Positions 21,903 to 33,400 of a stretch of DNA of 64,000 nt are shown one piece after another. Within the stretch, counting starts at the first letter, position 1. Each line of letters begins with the position of its first letter. The notes under the pieces were generated by a model. The model made no database searches. It had not been told where the DNA came from and was given only the letters and a program-made list of their open reading frames with translations. The translations under genes and the position numbers were made by a program. The DNA is taken from NCBI GenBank assembly GCA_944548615.1, contig OX155957.1, positions 932,275 through 996,274 of the forward strand. The letters are read 5' to 3'. Source of the stretch: Micropterix aruncella. Its lineage: Eukaryota > Arthropoda > Insecta > Lepidoptera > Micropterigidae.

Positions 21903-24900
21903 TTATTTAAAAACGAGAAGGATAACCGTCGTCCGTTTCTAGATGTTTCGTTAGGCGACATAGCTGTGTGTGGTCTTCTCGACACGGGTTCGAGTTTGAC
22001 AATTTTGGGTGCCGATTCACATAAGTATTTAATTGATATCGGTTATACTCTTCATAAAGCGCCTTCTTTGACGCTCAGCACAGCTAATTCAAGTACAGTA
22101 CGGACGATTGGTTATATTTCTTTGCCCTTTAAATTCAATAATCGCTGTCAGGTGATCCGAGCTGTGGTAGCTCCGGATATAGGAACTTCTCTGATTTTAG
22201 GTATGGATTTTGTCCGAGAATTTGATTTGGTACCTGAAATTTTAAAATATGTTCGTTGGGAGTCTAGTGATGTCAGTTGGCACTCCGTCAACGAAGTGAG
22301 GGCCTTGCATCCTTTCGCTTCCCTGACGGAGAATCAACAGTCGTTAGCTAACAAGATGATTAAAAGTTTTGAGAAAATTTCTACGGAAGTCAAAGGTCTA
22401 GGTCGGACAAATTTAATAACTCAGGTTATCGACACTGGTGATCATCCACCAGTGAAGCAGCGGTATTACCCTTTGTCTCCCGCTCGTCTACAACTATTAA
22501 ACGAAGAAGTGGATCGTATGCTCGAGTTAGGCGTTATAAAACCTAGCAAAGGGGCTTGGAATAATCCAACTATTTTTGTTCCCAAGTCGGATGGGACTTT
22601 GCGGTTCTGTCTTGATAGTAGGAAGCTCAATTCTATTACGAAGCCGGATGCGTATCCTCTCCCGAGAATAACTACCATCCTGAACAGTTTGCGAGACGCT
22701 AACTATTTATCTTCCATCGACTTATCGGCTGCCTTTTGGCAAATTCCCTTGGATCCTGAATCACAAGAGAAGTGTAGTTTTACTGTTCCTGGTCGAGGTT
22801 TTTACTCGTTCACATCGTGTCCCTTCGGGGTTCGCAACTCGCCGTCGTGCATGCAGCGTTTGGCTGACCAATTGTTTGACCCTTCGTTTGATAATAAGGT
22901 GTTTTGCTACTTAGACGACATTGTAATTGTCTCGTCGACCTTTGAGGAACATATTTCTCTCTTAAACAGAGTCCTAGATCGTCTCATTTATGCGAATCTC
23001 TCCATAAAATTTAAAAAATGCCAGTTTTTCCGGCAAGAATTAAAGTACCTGGGGTATGTTGTAGATTCCTATGGCCTACATACAGATCCCGAAAAGGTAA
23101 AATGTATCCTAGACTTTCCCACTCCTAATTCACCTAATATGGTTAAGAGTTTCCTTGGAATGGCCGGTTGGTACCGGCGTTTCATTCGTAATTTTTCCAG
23201 TATTGCTGCATCTCTTTCCCGGTTGACTAGTACCCGCAAAGGTGCTCCCGCGTTTACATGGACACCGGAGGCGGAAGAGGCCTTTCAAAAATTGAAATCC
23301 GCCTTAATTTCTAGTCCGATCTTAGCTTGTCCTGACTATTCAAAGCCATTTGCTTTACATTGCGACGCATCGTTGTACGGTTTAGGTGGTGTACTTACCC
23401 AGACAGTGGATGGCGTAGAACATCCAATCGCTTTCACGAGTAGGACTCTCCTACCTGCTGAGACTCGTTACTCTGCTACTGAACGTGAAGCCCTAAGCGT
23501 GATCCATGCTGTCGAGCATTTTCGAGGCTACTTTGAGGGCGGTCCCAAGGTCAAAATCTACACTGATCATGCCAGTTTGCGTTGGTTTTTATCGCTTAAA
23601 AACCCAACGGGACGCTTGGCTAGGTGGGGAATCCGTTTATCGGCTTTTGATTTTGAGATCATCCACAAGAAGGGTGTCGAAAATGTCGTCCCAGAAGCGT
23701 TATCTCGCCTACTTCCTGTAGCGGCTGTCTCGGTTGTCGCCGATCCCTGGTACAACGATTTGGTTAATGCGGTATCCGGCAATCCTGCCGCGTATCCCAA
23801 TTATCAGATCAAAGGCAGTGAGTTGTATCGTTACTCGAGGAGCAAGTACCAACTTACCAGTTGTTACGACTGGAAGTTAGTTGTGCCATTACCTTTCCGA
23901 GAAAAGCTCATACAAGAAAACCATGCTTCTGATTTGGCAATTCATTTTGGGGTCTTTAAAACCCATCGTCGTCTTTGTTTACGCTATTTTTGGCCAAATT
24001 TACATGGAGACGTGGTTAAATTCGTCTCTAAGTGCGATACGTGTCAGCAATACAAACATCCGAACGTGTCTCCGTTGGGTCATTTGGGTAATCCAAAGTC
24101 GTGTGCCTTTCCCTTTCAGATGATCTCCGTCGATCTTCTGGGTCCCTACCCGATGACGAGAGATCGAAATATACATATTCTAGTAGTCACGTGTTGTTTT
24201 AGCAAATATTGCTTATTATTCCCTTTAAAACGTGCTACTAGTAAAATCGTTAGCCACATTATGGAGCATAAGGTCTTTCTGCAATTTGGTGTTCCGCAGT
24301 ATGTCATTTCGGACAATGGGAAACAATTTATTGGTAAGGAGTTCACTGGTCTAATGACCAAGTACCGAATTCCCAAGGTATACTTGAACCCGAAATATTG
24401 CCCTCAGGTCAATCCAACTGAGAGGCAGAATCGTGGGGTTGTCACGGCGTTGGCGATGTCAGTTAAGGACGACCATCGCTCTTGGGACCTCCACCTTTCT
24501 GCCATTCAGATGGCGATCAATTCGGCTGTTTCGGAAGCCACGGGTTTCAGCCCTTTTTTCCTTGTCCATGGTCGAGAACCGATTTTAGATGGTTCTTTTT
24601 ATACGCAATCCTCGGAATCCCAAGCCGAAGTCATATTCGGTAGCAGAATGGCTTACGCTAAGGATTTGAGTGAACTTCCTGGCGTTTTCCATACCGTGCG
24701 GAAGAAATTACTTCAATCGCATGCTCACAATAAGGTATATTATGACCGCAAACATCTCCCGGCTGAATTTTCCGTTGGGGATACGGTTTATAAAAAAACT
24801 TATTTTCTGAGCAATGCGGGAAATTACTTCATTTCAAAGTTTGCCCCGCGGTATGAAAAATGTCAGATAGTGAAGAAACACTCTCCTTTGGTGTATGAAC

Positions 24901-24977
24901 TGCTTAATGCAGAAGGCAAAAATATAGGCACATGGCATATAAAGGATTTTAAACTAAATCCCAAGGACTCCGTTTGA
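21856..24977 (+). CDS. Pol polyprotein of the Gypsy element (protease, RT, RNase H, integrase)
   Basis: Expressed by -1 shift from gag; about 1040 codons to TGA at 24975. Protease: LLDTGSS near 21975. Reverse transcriptase: LDSRKLNSITKPDAYPLPRI, DLSAAFWQIPL, and catalytic YLDD near 22908. RNase H: HCDASLYGLGG, TEREALSVIHAVEHF, YTDHASLRW. Integrase: zinc-binding H..H...C..C (ending CDTCQQYK), then SVDLLG, ISDNGKQF and PTERQNR, giving the D,D,E triad with 35 residues between the second Asp and the Glu. No stop or frameshift was seen, so the copy may be able to move. There is no chromodomain that I can see. The clade within Gypsy was not resolved. Confidence 0.92.
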
Positions 24978-25767
24978 TGTTGTTTTTTTTCTTGGTTGTT
25001 TCCTCGTTAACATACTTATAAAAAATGTTTCATCTTAGTCGAACGTCTTCGATTTCACTCTTTTAATAATTGTCATGTATAAAGGTGTGGTACCGGGTGG
25101 TTACCATTACTGATATCATTTTGTCTGTGTCCGTCGTGCTAGCAAACCTGTCTAGCACTACCGGGGTTTGAATGTCGCATGAAAGGGATGTATGCTAGAG
25201 CTCGGTATGAAAGGTAATACTTGACATTCAACATTTTCCTACTAGGCATTGGCTACTGTCGAGTCACAACAATTTTGCTAATATGTTTGTTTTTTTTTTT
25301 TGGTGTCCACCATAAGTTTACTTAGTTTTGCTTTATGGTTTGGAGGTCGTCAGGTTTTCCTTCGCCAAGTTGTGCGGTCCTGTTATAAGGCCACTAGGAC
25401 TTTTGTCCGTTTTTTTTATGTTTATCAGGCTGACCTGGTAGCCCTTTGGGGTTGGTAAGTTATTGGGAGTTGTTTGGTGTTTGTTGTAACTCTCTACGGT
25501 TATGTAGATTGATTTATATTAGCAGTTGACCTCTGCAGTACCCTGCCGAATGGATATTTTTCTTTAGTTAACGAGGAGAAGTAGGAGTATTTTGTTCTTT
25601 ATTTTCTTTTATTTTTTTTATGGTTTACCATTTGTTGAGTATTAGATAGTTCACGTTTTTTTGTGTTATCTGTTTAGATTTTTGTTAGTGCTCTATTAAT
25701 CACGTGCGAATCGGGACGACTCGAGGAAATCGTTAGTGTCCTGCCGATTTCTTTTCGTGGGAGAGGC
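24978..25767 (+). other. 3' noncoding region and polypurine tract of the Gypsy element
   Basis: About 790 bp without an ORF, T-rich. It ends GTGGGAGAGG (25757-25766), a polypurine tract suitable for plus-strand priming, directly before the 3' LTR. An env gene is absent. Confidence 0.65.
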
Positions 25768-26869
25768 TGTAACAAAAATCCAAATTTGCGTGGCATGTTA
25801 TGTTTCAAAAACATGCTGCACGCATTGCAACATGTTTCGCTTGTATTTCTCGTGTTTTTTTTATATTGGTCTTACTCAGTTTTTGAGTTGTTTCGGAATC
25901 ATGGTTCAAAATCTCCAAACAATCTCCAAAACAAATAAAAATCGTTAAAAGCTTTGACATTTGGATCTGTCATAATAGAAATAGCCGTATTGCACAGCCC
26001 AATAAAAAATGACCCTTCTGGTGTTCTTGCCATGACAAAAAAACAAGAGATTTACTTAAAAAATCGAGTTCAAAAGAATTTTTATAAATGTAATAAATAT
26101 TACATAAAATATTACTATTTATTGTGAACATGAGTTGCTATGAGTTTTTTTTTAAATCTCCTAAAGTTGGTATAACTGCAGGCAGTCCAGTCTATCCATC
26201 CTAGCCACGGTAATTGAGGGGCATCATTTTTTCCAAGATGGCGCAAGGGAGAGTGCTACTCACTCGCGCCGGGCGACTGAAAACTCGCTAGAAGCGGAAT
26301 AATCCGCCGCGGTGAAGGCACTTGAAGTGCAGTATTTTAAAGTGATGTGAACAAGGTCCTATTTTCTGGTAAGCGTTTAATTCTTTTCGGGATTCAATTA
26401 GACCAACAAGTTTTGTAGTAACGGGGTTTTTTTTTCGTCATAGTGTGTTTTTGCCTGTGCCGCCTTTTATATTACAAATGTAAATTCGACTACACCAATC
26501 GGCCCACCGTGCCCTGACTTTTTCTCGCCTGGATGTCCATTTGAACTGGAAAACGTATCACATGTCACATGTCTGAAGTCTGACCACATGTCTGAAGAGG
26601 AGATAGGAGGAACTACCTGCTGATTAAAGGATCTTGTTTTTCGAACTTTAAATTTGTAGTTTTATTTTAAAATTGCGAAGGTTTATTCTCTGTTTTGCCA
26701 AATTTAGTGACAAACTAAATCCTTTCCCCGACCCTGTGGTTGTTTTTTTATTTTTCGGTCATAACCTAACCTATAGTATTTTTTTCTTTTTCGCGTTTTA
26801 AATAAACTCGATGGCGCTCTTGTTTCTTGTGTTGGTATAACGCGATTGGATTACTAATCGTACGTTATA
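25768..26869 (+). repeat. 3' LTR
   Basis: Matches the 5' LTR over its whole length with about 15 substitutions or small indels (for example CACTTTGCCC against CACCGTGCCC). Confidence 0.9.
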
Positions 26870-26974
26870 AGGCGAGCATAGCTGACTAGCGAAAATGCAG
26901 TATGGAAACCGGTATCTGACGTGATCATCCTGCGCGTGTGAATGACGAGTGAGCGGGGCAGCGGCGAAAGCAAC

Positions 26975-27600
26975 GTTTTAACGATTAGTCGTTCTATCTC
27001 CCTGGAGTGAGCGCAGAAGACTTGAGGACAAAACAGTCCACCACAAGCCCAAGCTACGCCACAAGCCCGTAATAGGCCAACGCCTTAACCGCGAGATAGT
27101 CAGGAGTGTTACCCGACGGGCTTACACTCACGCTCTTACTTCCAATTGTGACTAGATTACTCCAGTCCCTCGATTGGTTACGAGTTCGAGGTCGCTTGCG
27201 CGGTCCTCTCCCTTACGAAGCGGTGAAACGGTGTTTACCAAATCTATCGCGGACCACAGCGTCTTTTGCCCGGCTGTTCACCCAGGATCGGGTAGCCGAT
27301 GGTCGTTTCAAGAGCAGTCGCCGTAAGGTCCGCAACCACCCCCGCTCTATAGGAAACAGTACTGCTTCCAGACTCCCCCGACTGTTAGTCAGAGTGTATA
27401 GTCGATTGGCTTACGCCGCACGGTGTGCAGACCGTCCAGGAGCGCCAGAAGGTTGATTCCCAGAGGAAACTGACCATAACGCCAGAGTCCTACCCAGGCT
27501 CGCACTTCATACTTGGAGGCCGTCGGATAGGTGTTGACCCGTGAGTGTGACCAACCCTGAACAGAATGGGTCTTCGTGGCCAACTCAACAAGGGCCCATT
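26975..27600 (+). repeat. Family Y, main part of split copy Y2
   Basis: Resumes the Y copy begun at 15151. Contains the conserved Y blocks TCTATCGCGGACCA, AGAGCAGTCGCCGTAAGGT, CCACCCCCGCTCTATAGGAA and the end AAGGGCCCATTA. An open frame of about 115 codons (27106-27456) is shared with other copies but accumulates mainly amino-acid-changing differences, so I do not call it a gene. Confidence 0.75.
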
Positions 27601-27639
27601 AACTCCCTACCAATTGACCAGGCGGGAAAGAATTGTGAA

Positions 27640-28063
27640 CGCACATTTTTTTTTTTTTAAATGAAGACGGAAATATCCATTTTGATCCCCCCTGAAACGA
27701 TTTAAGTCGTTTCCGGATTGAAGTGTGTCTGTATGTCTGGCTGTATGTATTCCTCCACTATAGCACCCAAACGCTTAATCCGGTTGAGCTGAAATTTGGT
27801 ATTTAAGCATCATTTGTTCATGTCACGAGTGGAAAAGTTGTGGTTGAAAGCGGTGGGGCGCACTAGTCATATATCAATCTTGAAAGATTGGACTTAGTGG
27901 CTTGAAATTCGGTACACAGATGCATCGTAGGGTTGAAACCAAATTGTTAAATTTTGGTTGCAATATCTCTTATGCAAGGGACACAAAAACACCATTCCAT
28001 ACCATATTAATCTCGAAATATTAGACTTAGTGGCTTGAAATTTAGTACACAGATGCCGTGTTG
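27640..28063 (+). repeat. Family X interspersed repeat
   Basis: Carries CAAACGCTTAATCCGGTTGAGCTG, GAAATTTGGT and two copies of TTAGTGGCTTGAAATT followed by ACACAGATGC. Related sequence occurs reversed at 47712-47945 and 57040-57230. It is interrupted at 28064 by a solo LTR and resumes at 28674. Class unknown; no ORF. Confidence 0.65.
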
Positions 28064-28067
28064 GGCC

Positions 28068-28669
28068 TGTGAGAGACCACCCCTCACAAGACTCCAGGTT
28101 GTTCGGTGTGAGGTGGTGGTATCAACTTACGAGTTATCTCCGTATTGAAAGGCGGTTTTGATGTGAAGTAGAAGGAATTTATTGATCGATGGTTTGAATA
28201 TTGCCAGTTATAACACTTTCCGAATAGTTTACGTTGACGCGAGTGTATAGATGCGCGACTGCGGTTACGAGGATATACGGATGAGGATTGTATGTGTGCT
28301 CCTAGTATCGTGTACTGAACACGGCTCGAGTCTGTGGGATTACCGACTGATGCTTCGAGACTCAGTGAGAATGAGGAAAGGAAACCAAGGAGCCGGATTC
28401 GTTGATCTAACTCGTGAGAGAGAGTGCCGAATATGCCGTCGCAACCTTGGGGCAAGGTGATCACTCGGGAATGATAATTTGGTTGCTTTTTCGCCGGTTT
28501 ATATAGGCCGTGAAATGATGCAATCCAAAATATTCCGAGTAAAAGTATTGTTTCATCGTGATTGCTTCATAGCTGCACGAGTCAAAATAATAGCTGAATT
28601 GTGTCTGTGGATTTCACTGGAAATCGATGCATTTGTTGATCGCATGTAATGGACTTAACGTCCGTTACA
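28068..28669 (-). mobile_element. Solo LTR with GGCC target duplication
   Basis: 602 bp bounded by TGTGAGAGACC and GTCCGTTACA (TG...CA), with GGCC on both sides (28064-28067, 28670-28673). Read on the - strand it has LTR architecture: start TGTAACGGACG, a TATA box (CCTATATAAACC) and AATAAA about 90 nt before the end CTCTCACA. There is no internal region, so it is probably left by LTR-LTR recombination. It is unrelated to the 18443 element. Confidence 0.8.
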
Positions 28670-29008
28670 GGCCGAAAACACATTGCTAAATTTGGTTGGA
28701 ATATCTCATAAATAAGCTACACTAAGTTGTTAGGCCTGTTGTCCACACACGTTTTATTTGCCGTGAAAATCTACGGTTAAAGGTACGTTTACATTTACCG
28801 ACACAGTATTCTTCTATACGGTTACATTAACATATTTATATCTATCGTAACGCGTACGCGCAGACGCCGACAGAAACAGGCCGTGCCCCTACAGTATTCG
28901 CGGAAAGAATATTTTGTCTGCGCGGTTCGTGTCTGTACGTGTCTGTCGGTACCTGCCGGGCAGTGTGAATAAAGCATCGGAACCGTGCAGATGTCTTTTG
29001 TTTTTTTT

Positions 29009-29342
29009 AACACGCTTTTATTAGGTCGACCTGTATGTAACTATGTAATGGAATCTAAGGTAACTAATTTAACCATCTTCCAAAGATCGTAGCGTCATGA
29101 AAATTGCCAGCTGTATGTAGTTCTGATGACAATACAATAATATGGTACTGTCGAACTGATCTGATGATGGAGTCAGAAGATATGAACTGGAACTTACGAT
29201 GGAACATCGTAGCATAGCTGTGTTTGGACTTGTTAGAAAAGTCTTGGAATGAACTTTGACCACGATTAGGTTTCACAGTCTGATGATGTGATTTTTTACG
29301 TGCATTTATAAAAGCGTGTTTTTAGTTTTTTTTAACTATTAA
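29009..29342 (-). repeat. Family Z, copy Z1
   Basis: Reverse orientation. Ends AACACGCTTTTATTAGGTCG and, on the other side, TTTATAAAAGCGTGTT plus an AT-rich extension. Contains a single copy of the internal unit (TTCCGACTCCATCATCAGA on the - strand), against three units in Z2 and Z3. Confidence 0.75.
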
Positions 29343-29678
29343 TTTATTATTTACGCATTGGAAAACGAAAAACAAATAGAAGTTGTAACGGAATATATAT
29401 TCCTTTATGATTTAGGCGATAAATATATAATGATTACATAACATTTACCACAAACATAAAACGTGCTTTTTCTACTAAAGCTATTCAGTAACTGCCGGTG
29501 AGCGGCCGCGTCCCATGCCGATGACAGTGTCTGTCGATGCCTGACACGGCACACTTCTGGCACGATACATGTAAATAAACGTTGTCTGTCGGTGTCTGCC
29601 ACGGTACTTGTCTGACACGCACTGTGTCGATAAATGTAAACCTCCTTTATTCGCCGTGTCTAGGCGCAGTCGTCAGTG

Positions 29679-29860
<182 letters not shown>

Positions 29861-29989
29861 AAGTTTGTAACAGACACGGCGGCAGCACGGTCATCAGTGT
29901 GATCCATTCCACACCGTGTCTAGATACGACGAATTAACCGTAGATGTTCACGGCAAAAAAAACGTGTGAACAAAAGGCCTAATAATATT

Positions 29990-30457
29990 TAAATTCTATC
30001 ATACATTTTTATTAAATATTAACGCAATCTGTTGGCACTCGGCCCAACCCCGCTCTTAGCCGAGAAACGAACCGTGCCGCCCAAGGCGTCGCAATAGAAC
30101 CCAACCAGGTCCGTCCGCAGGCCAAGAGAGAGACCTCATCGATTTTATTTATGAAATTAATATTAAGATGATGTGAATCCTTGGCTACTTGCTAGGAAAG
30201 TTTCGAAAAACCGATTTTTGAACTATATGTACGTATCCGTTATCGATCGATTCGGTATTTTTAGCTATTATTAAACACAAACGGAAGATAAAATTGGCCT
30301 TGTGTAGGTAGGTAATCGCAAAACAAGATATGAGCGAAGCCAAACAGTTTTTGTGTTATTGAGTAATTATGGAAAAAAACTGTATTTGATTAAGTATTAA
30401 CGCGAGACAGTTGGTGGACAATTTTGTAGTAAATAAATATTGTGGATAACATAAAGA
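29990..30457. other. Gene C upstream region
   Basis: The start context of gene C is AAAGAATGG. No clear TATA box is positioned before it. A GC-rich block near 30035-30135 is unclassified. Confidence 0.4.
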
Positions 30458-33400
30458 ATGGCGGCGTGGTTTCCATACGACGTGCATATACTAGTAATTA
30501 CTCTACTTGTGCTTGTTTGGTATCATTTCAAGAATGCATATGACAAGTATAAAGAATCTAAAATTCCATACGTCAAACCAATACTTCCTTTTGGGAATAT
30601 TACGAAAAGTACGTTCAGGCTACGGCCTATCGTCGACGATCTTCACGAGGTTTACAATGCATTCCCGGATCACAAGTAAGATTAGTTATAATTTTAGTAA
30701 AATAAAATACCGATACTCGTTGTGTACACCGTGTGTTTTTAATTAGTGACATCCTTGTAGTAGGTGAATCAGTACGAGCAAGTAAGCAACTTTCGATACT
30801 AAACTGTTTAAACAAATAATATAATAAAATTGCATTTTATTCCAAATGATTTTAAAAAGTTTGAGAAACCATAAGCTGTTTCCTTAACATTGCTAACGGC
30901 CTCGGCCGTTGAAGTCGGCGTTCTGTTAAACAAAATAGTCGCGTGGCAAGGCCATAGATGGGGCTGCGCTGATATTTCTTGAATATTTGAACAGATTATT
31001 TGAAATACTTGAGACATTTACTACCACTATCGACCTTTTTTTAAAAGGAATAGATATTACAAATAAAACAGGGTATATACCTATAAGTTTAAAAATAGTA
31101 ATTTAGTTGAATAAAAGAAAAAATCACAGATTGCTATCTAGCGGCTGCATTGTTTACTATCAGTGAGATTGCAATAGTAGAAAAAAACACAAAGATTAAG
31201 CTATATTACCTATGCATAACCATTAATTCCGCACTGAAAGCATGTGTTTGGTAACAAGAAATTAACGCATAACTTACGCATTATTGCGCGTTTAAAAAAC
31301 ACCATCGCGTATTTAGACGCACTGCGCCTGGCGGATTAAGTGTCAGAATGTGTCGGGACTTTAAGTGTCGGGACTTTAATCAGTAATAAATTTTAAACGA
31401 ATTATTCTTTAATGTCACAATAAACGACAGATCGAGAGACATTATTATGCGTAAATAAATTAATAGTTTAAAAAAACACTAAAAACACGCTTTTATAAAT
31501 GCACGTAAAAATATACATTTTATACAGGCACCTATGTCAATATTTACACTATTGACACTCAATATTTACAAGTCAAGGTTTGTTATAACCTTGAAACCTG
31601 ATCCTGTTCAAAGTCCATTACGTGACCTTTCTCACAAGTGCAAACACGACTATGATACGATATTCCATCATGGAATGCCAGTTCCTGTCTTCCGGCTTCA
31701 TCATCAGACCTTGAAACGTGGTCAAAATTCATTACAAGACCTTTCTAACAAGTCCATACACGGCTATGATAGATATTCCATCATGGAATGCCAGTGCTTA
31801 TCTTCCGGCTTCATCATCAGACCTTGAAACCTAATCGTGGTCAAATGTCATTCCAAGACTTTTCTAACAAGTCCAAACACAGCTATGATACGATGTTCCA
31901 TCATGAAGTTCCAGTTCATATCTTCCGACTCCATCATCAGATCAGTTCGACAGTACCATGTTATTGTATTGTCATCAGAACTATATACAGGTGCCAATTT
32001 TCGTGACGCTACGATCCTTGGAAGATGGTTAAATCAGTTACCTTAGATTCCATTACATAGTTACATACATGTCGACCTAATAAAAGCGTGTTAAAAAGGG
32101 CCCGCAATTCGACCGCCCTCCGTCGCGACGACCGGTGACCTTGGTACTGTTTACAGTTGTAAACACAACGCGTAAGTAGGTCAACATGAACAGCTGATCG
32201 CCTTCTCAAACTGTCGCTGTTATACGGTGGTGCTATAAGGTGGTGAACGTTTTCGTGCAGCTTGGGCCGCAAGATCCATTTTGTTTTCGGATCGGCTCAA
32301 CTCACGATTCAGCTCCTATTCAGAAGCCTCCTCGAGTGGAAGTCTACCCCGGGTAAGACTCCCGTGTCTCAGGCCTGAGAGCTGCTGGACCGGTTTCTCC
32401 CGGCGGGATTGCATCCCGTCGCCAATCGGTTGTGCATTCTGACCAATTGCTGAAGGGGTCTGGAGACTATGGAAATACACTGTTTCCTAAGCAGCGGGGG
32501 TGTATGTTGAACTGTTGTCATGTCGCTCTTGAAATGACCTTGCACCACTCGATCCCGTGAGGAACTACGGGCAAAGATCGCCCAGGTCCGCGATAAATTC
32601 TAACTAAATTACAGCTGTAATACAACAGGTAGAGGTCGCGTAAACGCCTTCGGACCCGTAACCAGTCGGGAGGACGGAGGTATCCTGAAGATTAATTCCA
32701 GACGGAGATTTTCTGCCAAAACTGGTAGTCAGGGGCGAGGCTGCCGGCAGTGTACCTTTTCCGGTGCCTCGCCGTAAGGCGTTGGCCTCTGACGGGCAGG
32801 TGGCGGAGCTTGACGGTGGACTGTTTTGTCCCAAGTCATCTGCGCTTACCTCACGGGAGACAGAACGATACATTTCGTTAAAACTTCCTGAGGTGACGGG
32901 TTCGCCCGTTATAGTTGACAACTCTATTTGTCGCTGTTATAATCAAAATAAAAAAATCGTTTTAATTTGTGTTAATAATTTAATATCAAAAGTTGCTTAC
33001 TTGCTCGTACTGATTCACCCACCACAAGGATGTCTCTAATTAAAAACTCACCCTGTAGATATTTACTCGTTCTATAGATATGTCGGTTTCTTTCAACTGG
33101 ACAAATCGGTGATAATTCTACGAGATCCAGAATTGATGAAGCAAATCGCTGTGAAAGATTTTGAACACTTCTTGAATCATCAAGGCTTCGTCACCGAAGA
33201 CAACGATCCCCTGTTCGGAAAAAATGTATTCTCCTTAACGGGTCGGTATTATTTATATTGTCTTGTTTATTCATATTTATATTATTTATGTGTAATCTTG
33301 CTGCTAAATTTAAGGTCACAATTTCTGGGGCGCTATGGAATTTATGCCATTTTTTCTTGAAAATTCGTTGAAACAGAAGATACGCATCCTAATGTGTATG

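Larger units (their letters stand above)
18443..26869 (+). mobile_element. Ty3/Gypsy LTR retrotransposon, 8.4 kb, apparently young
   Basis: Two LTRs of about 1.1 kb enclose gag and pol in protease-RT-RNase H-integrase order, which is Ty3/Gypsy. A 4-bp AGGC precedes the 5' LTR (18439-18442) and follows the 3' LTR (26870-26873), consistent with a target duplication; AGGC also happens to precede the 3' LTR, so the exact LTR start is slightly ambiguous. No envelope ORF lies between pol and the 3' LTR. The LTRs differ at roughly 15 positions, implying recent insertion. It sits inside the - strand LINE. Confidence 0.93.
30741..33042. mobile_element. Family W TIR element in gene C intron 1, with nested Z and Y copies
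   Basis: AATTAGTGACATCCTTG...GTGAATCAGTACGAGCAAGT at the left is inverted at the right (ACTTGCTCGTACTGATTCAC ... GGATGTCTCTAATT), arms of about 55 bp. It encloses a family Z copy (31459-32092) and a family Y copy (about 32320-32925). Related ends occur at 37885, 45490 and 46740. No transposase is seen. Confidence 0.65.

Noticed and set aside
27106..27456. Arg-rich open frame of about 115 codons shared by family Y copies (also 42504-42812 and 51869-52129)
   Set aside because: Comparing Y2 and Y4 codon by codon, most differences change the amino acid, there is no start or length conservation, and other Y copies break the frame. The open frame is explained by GC-rich sequence.
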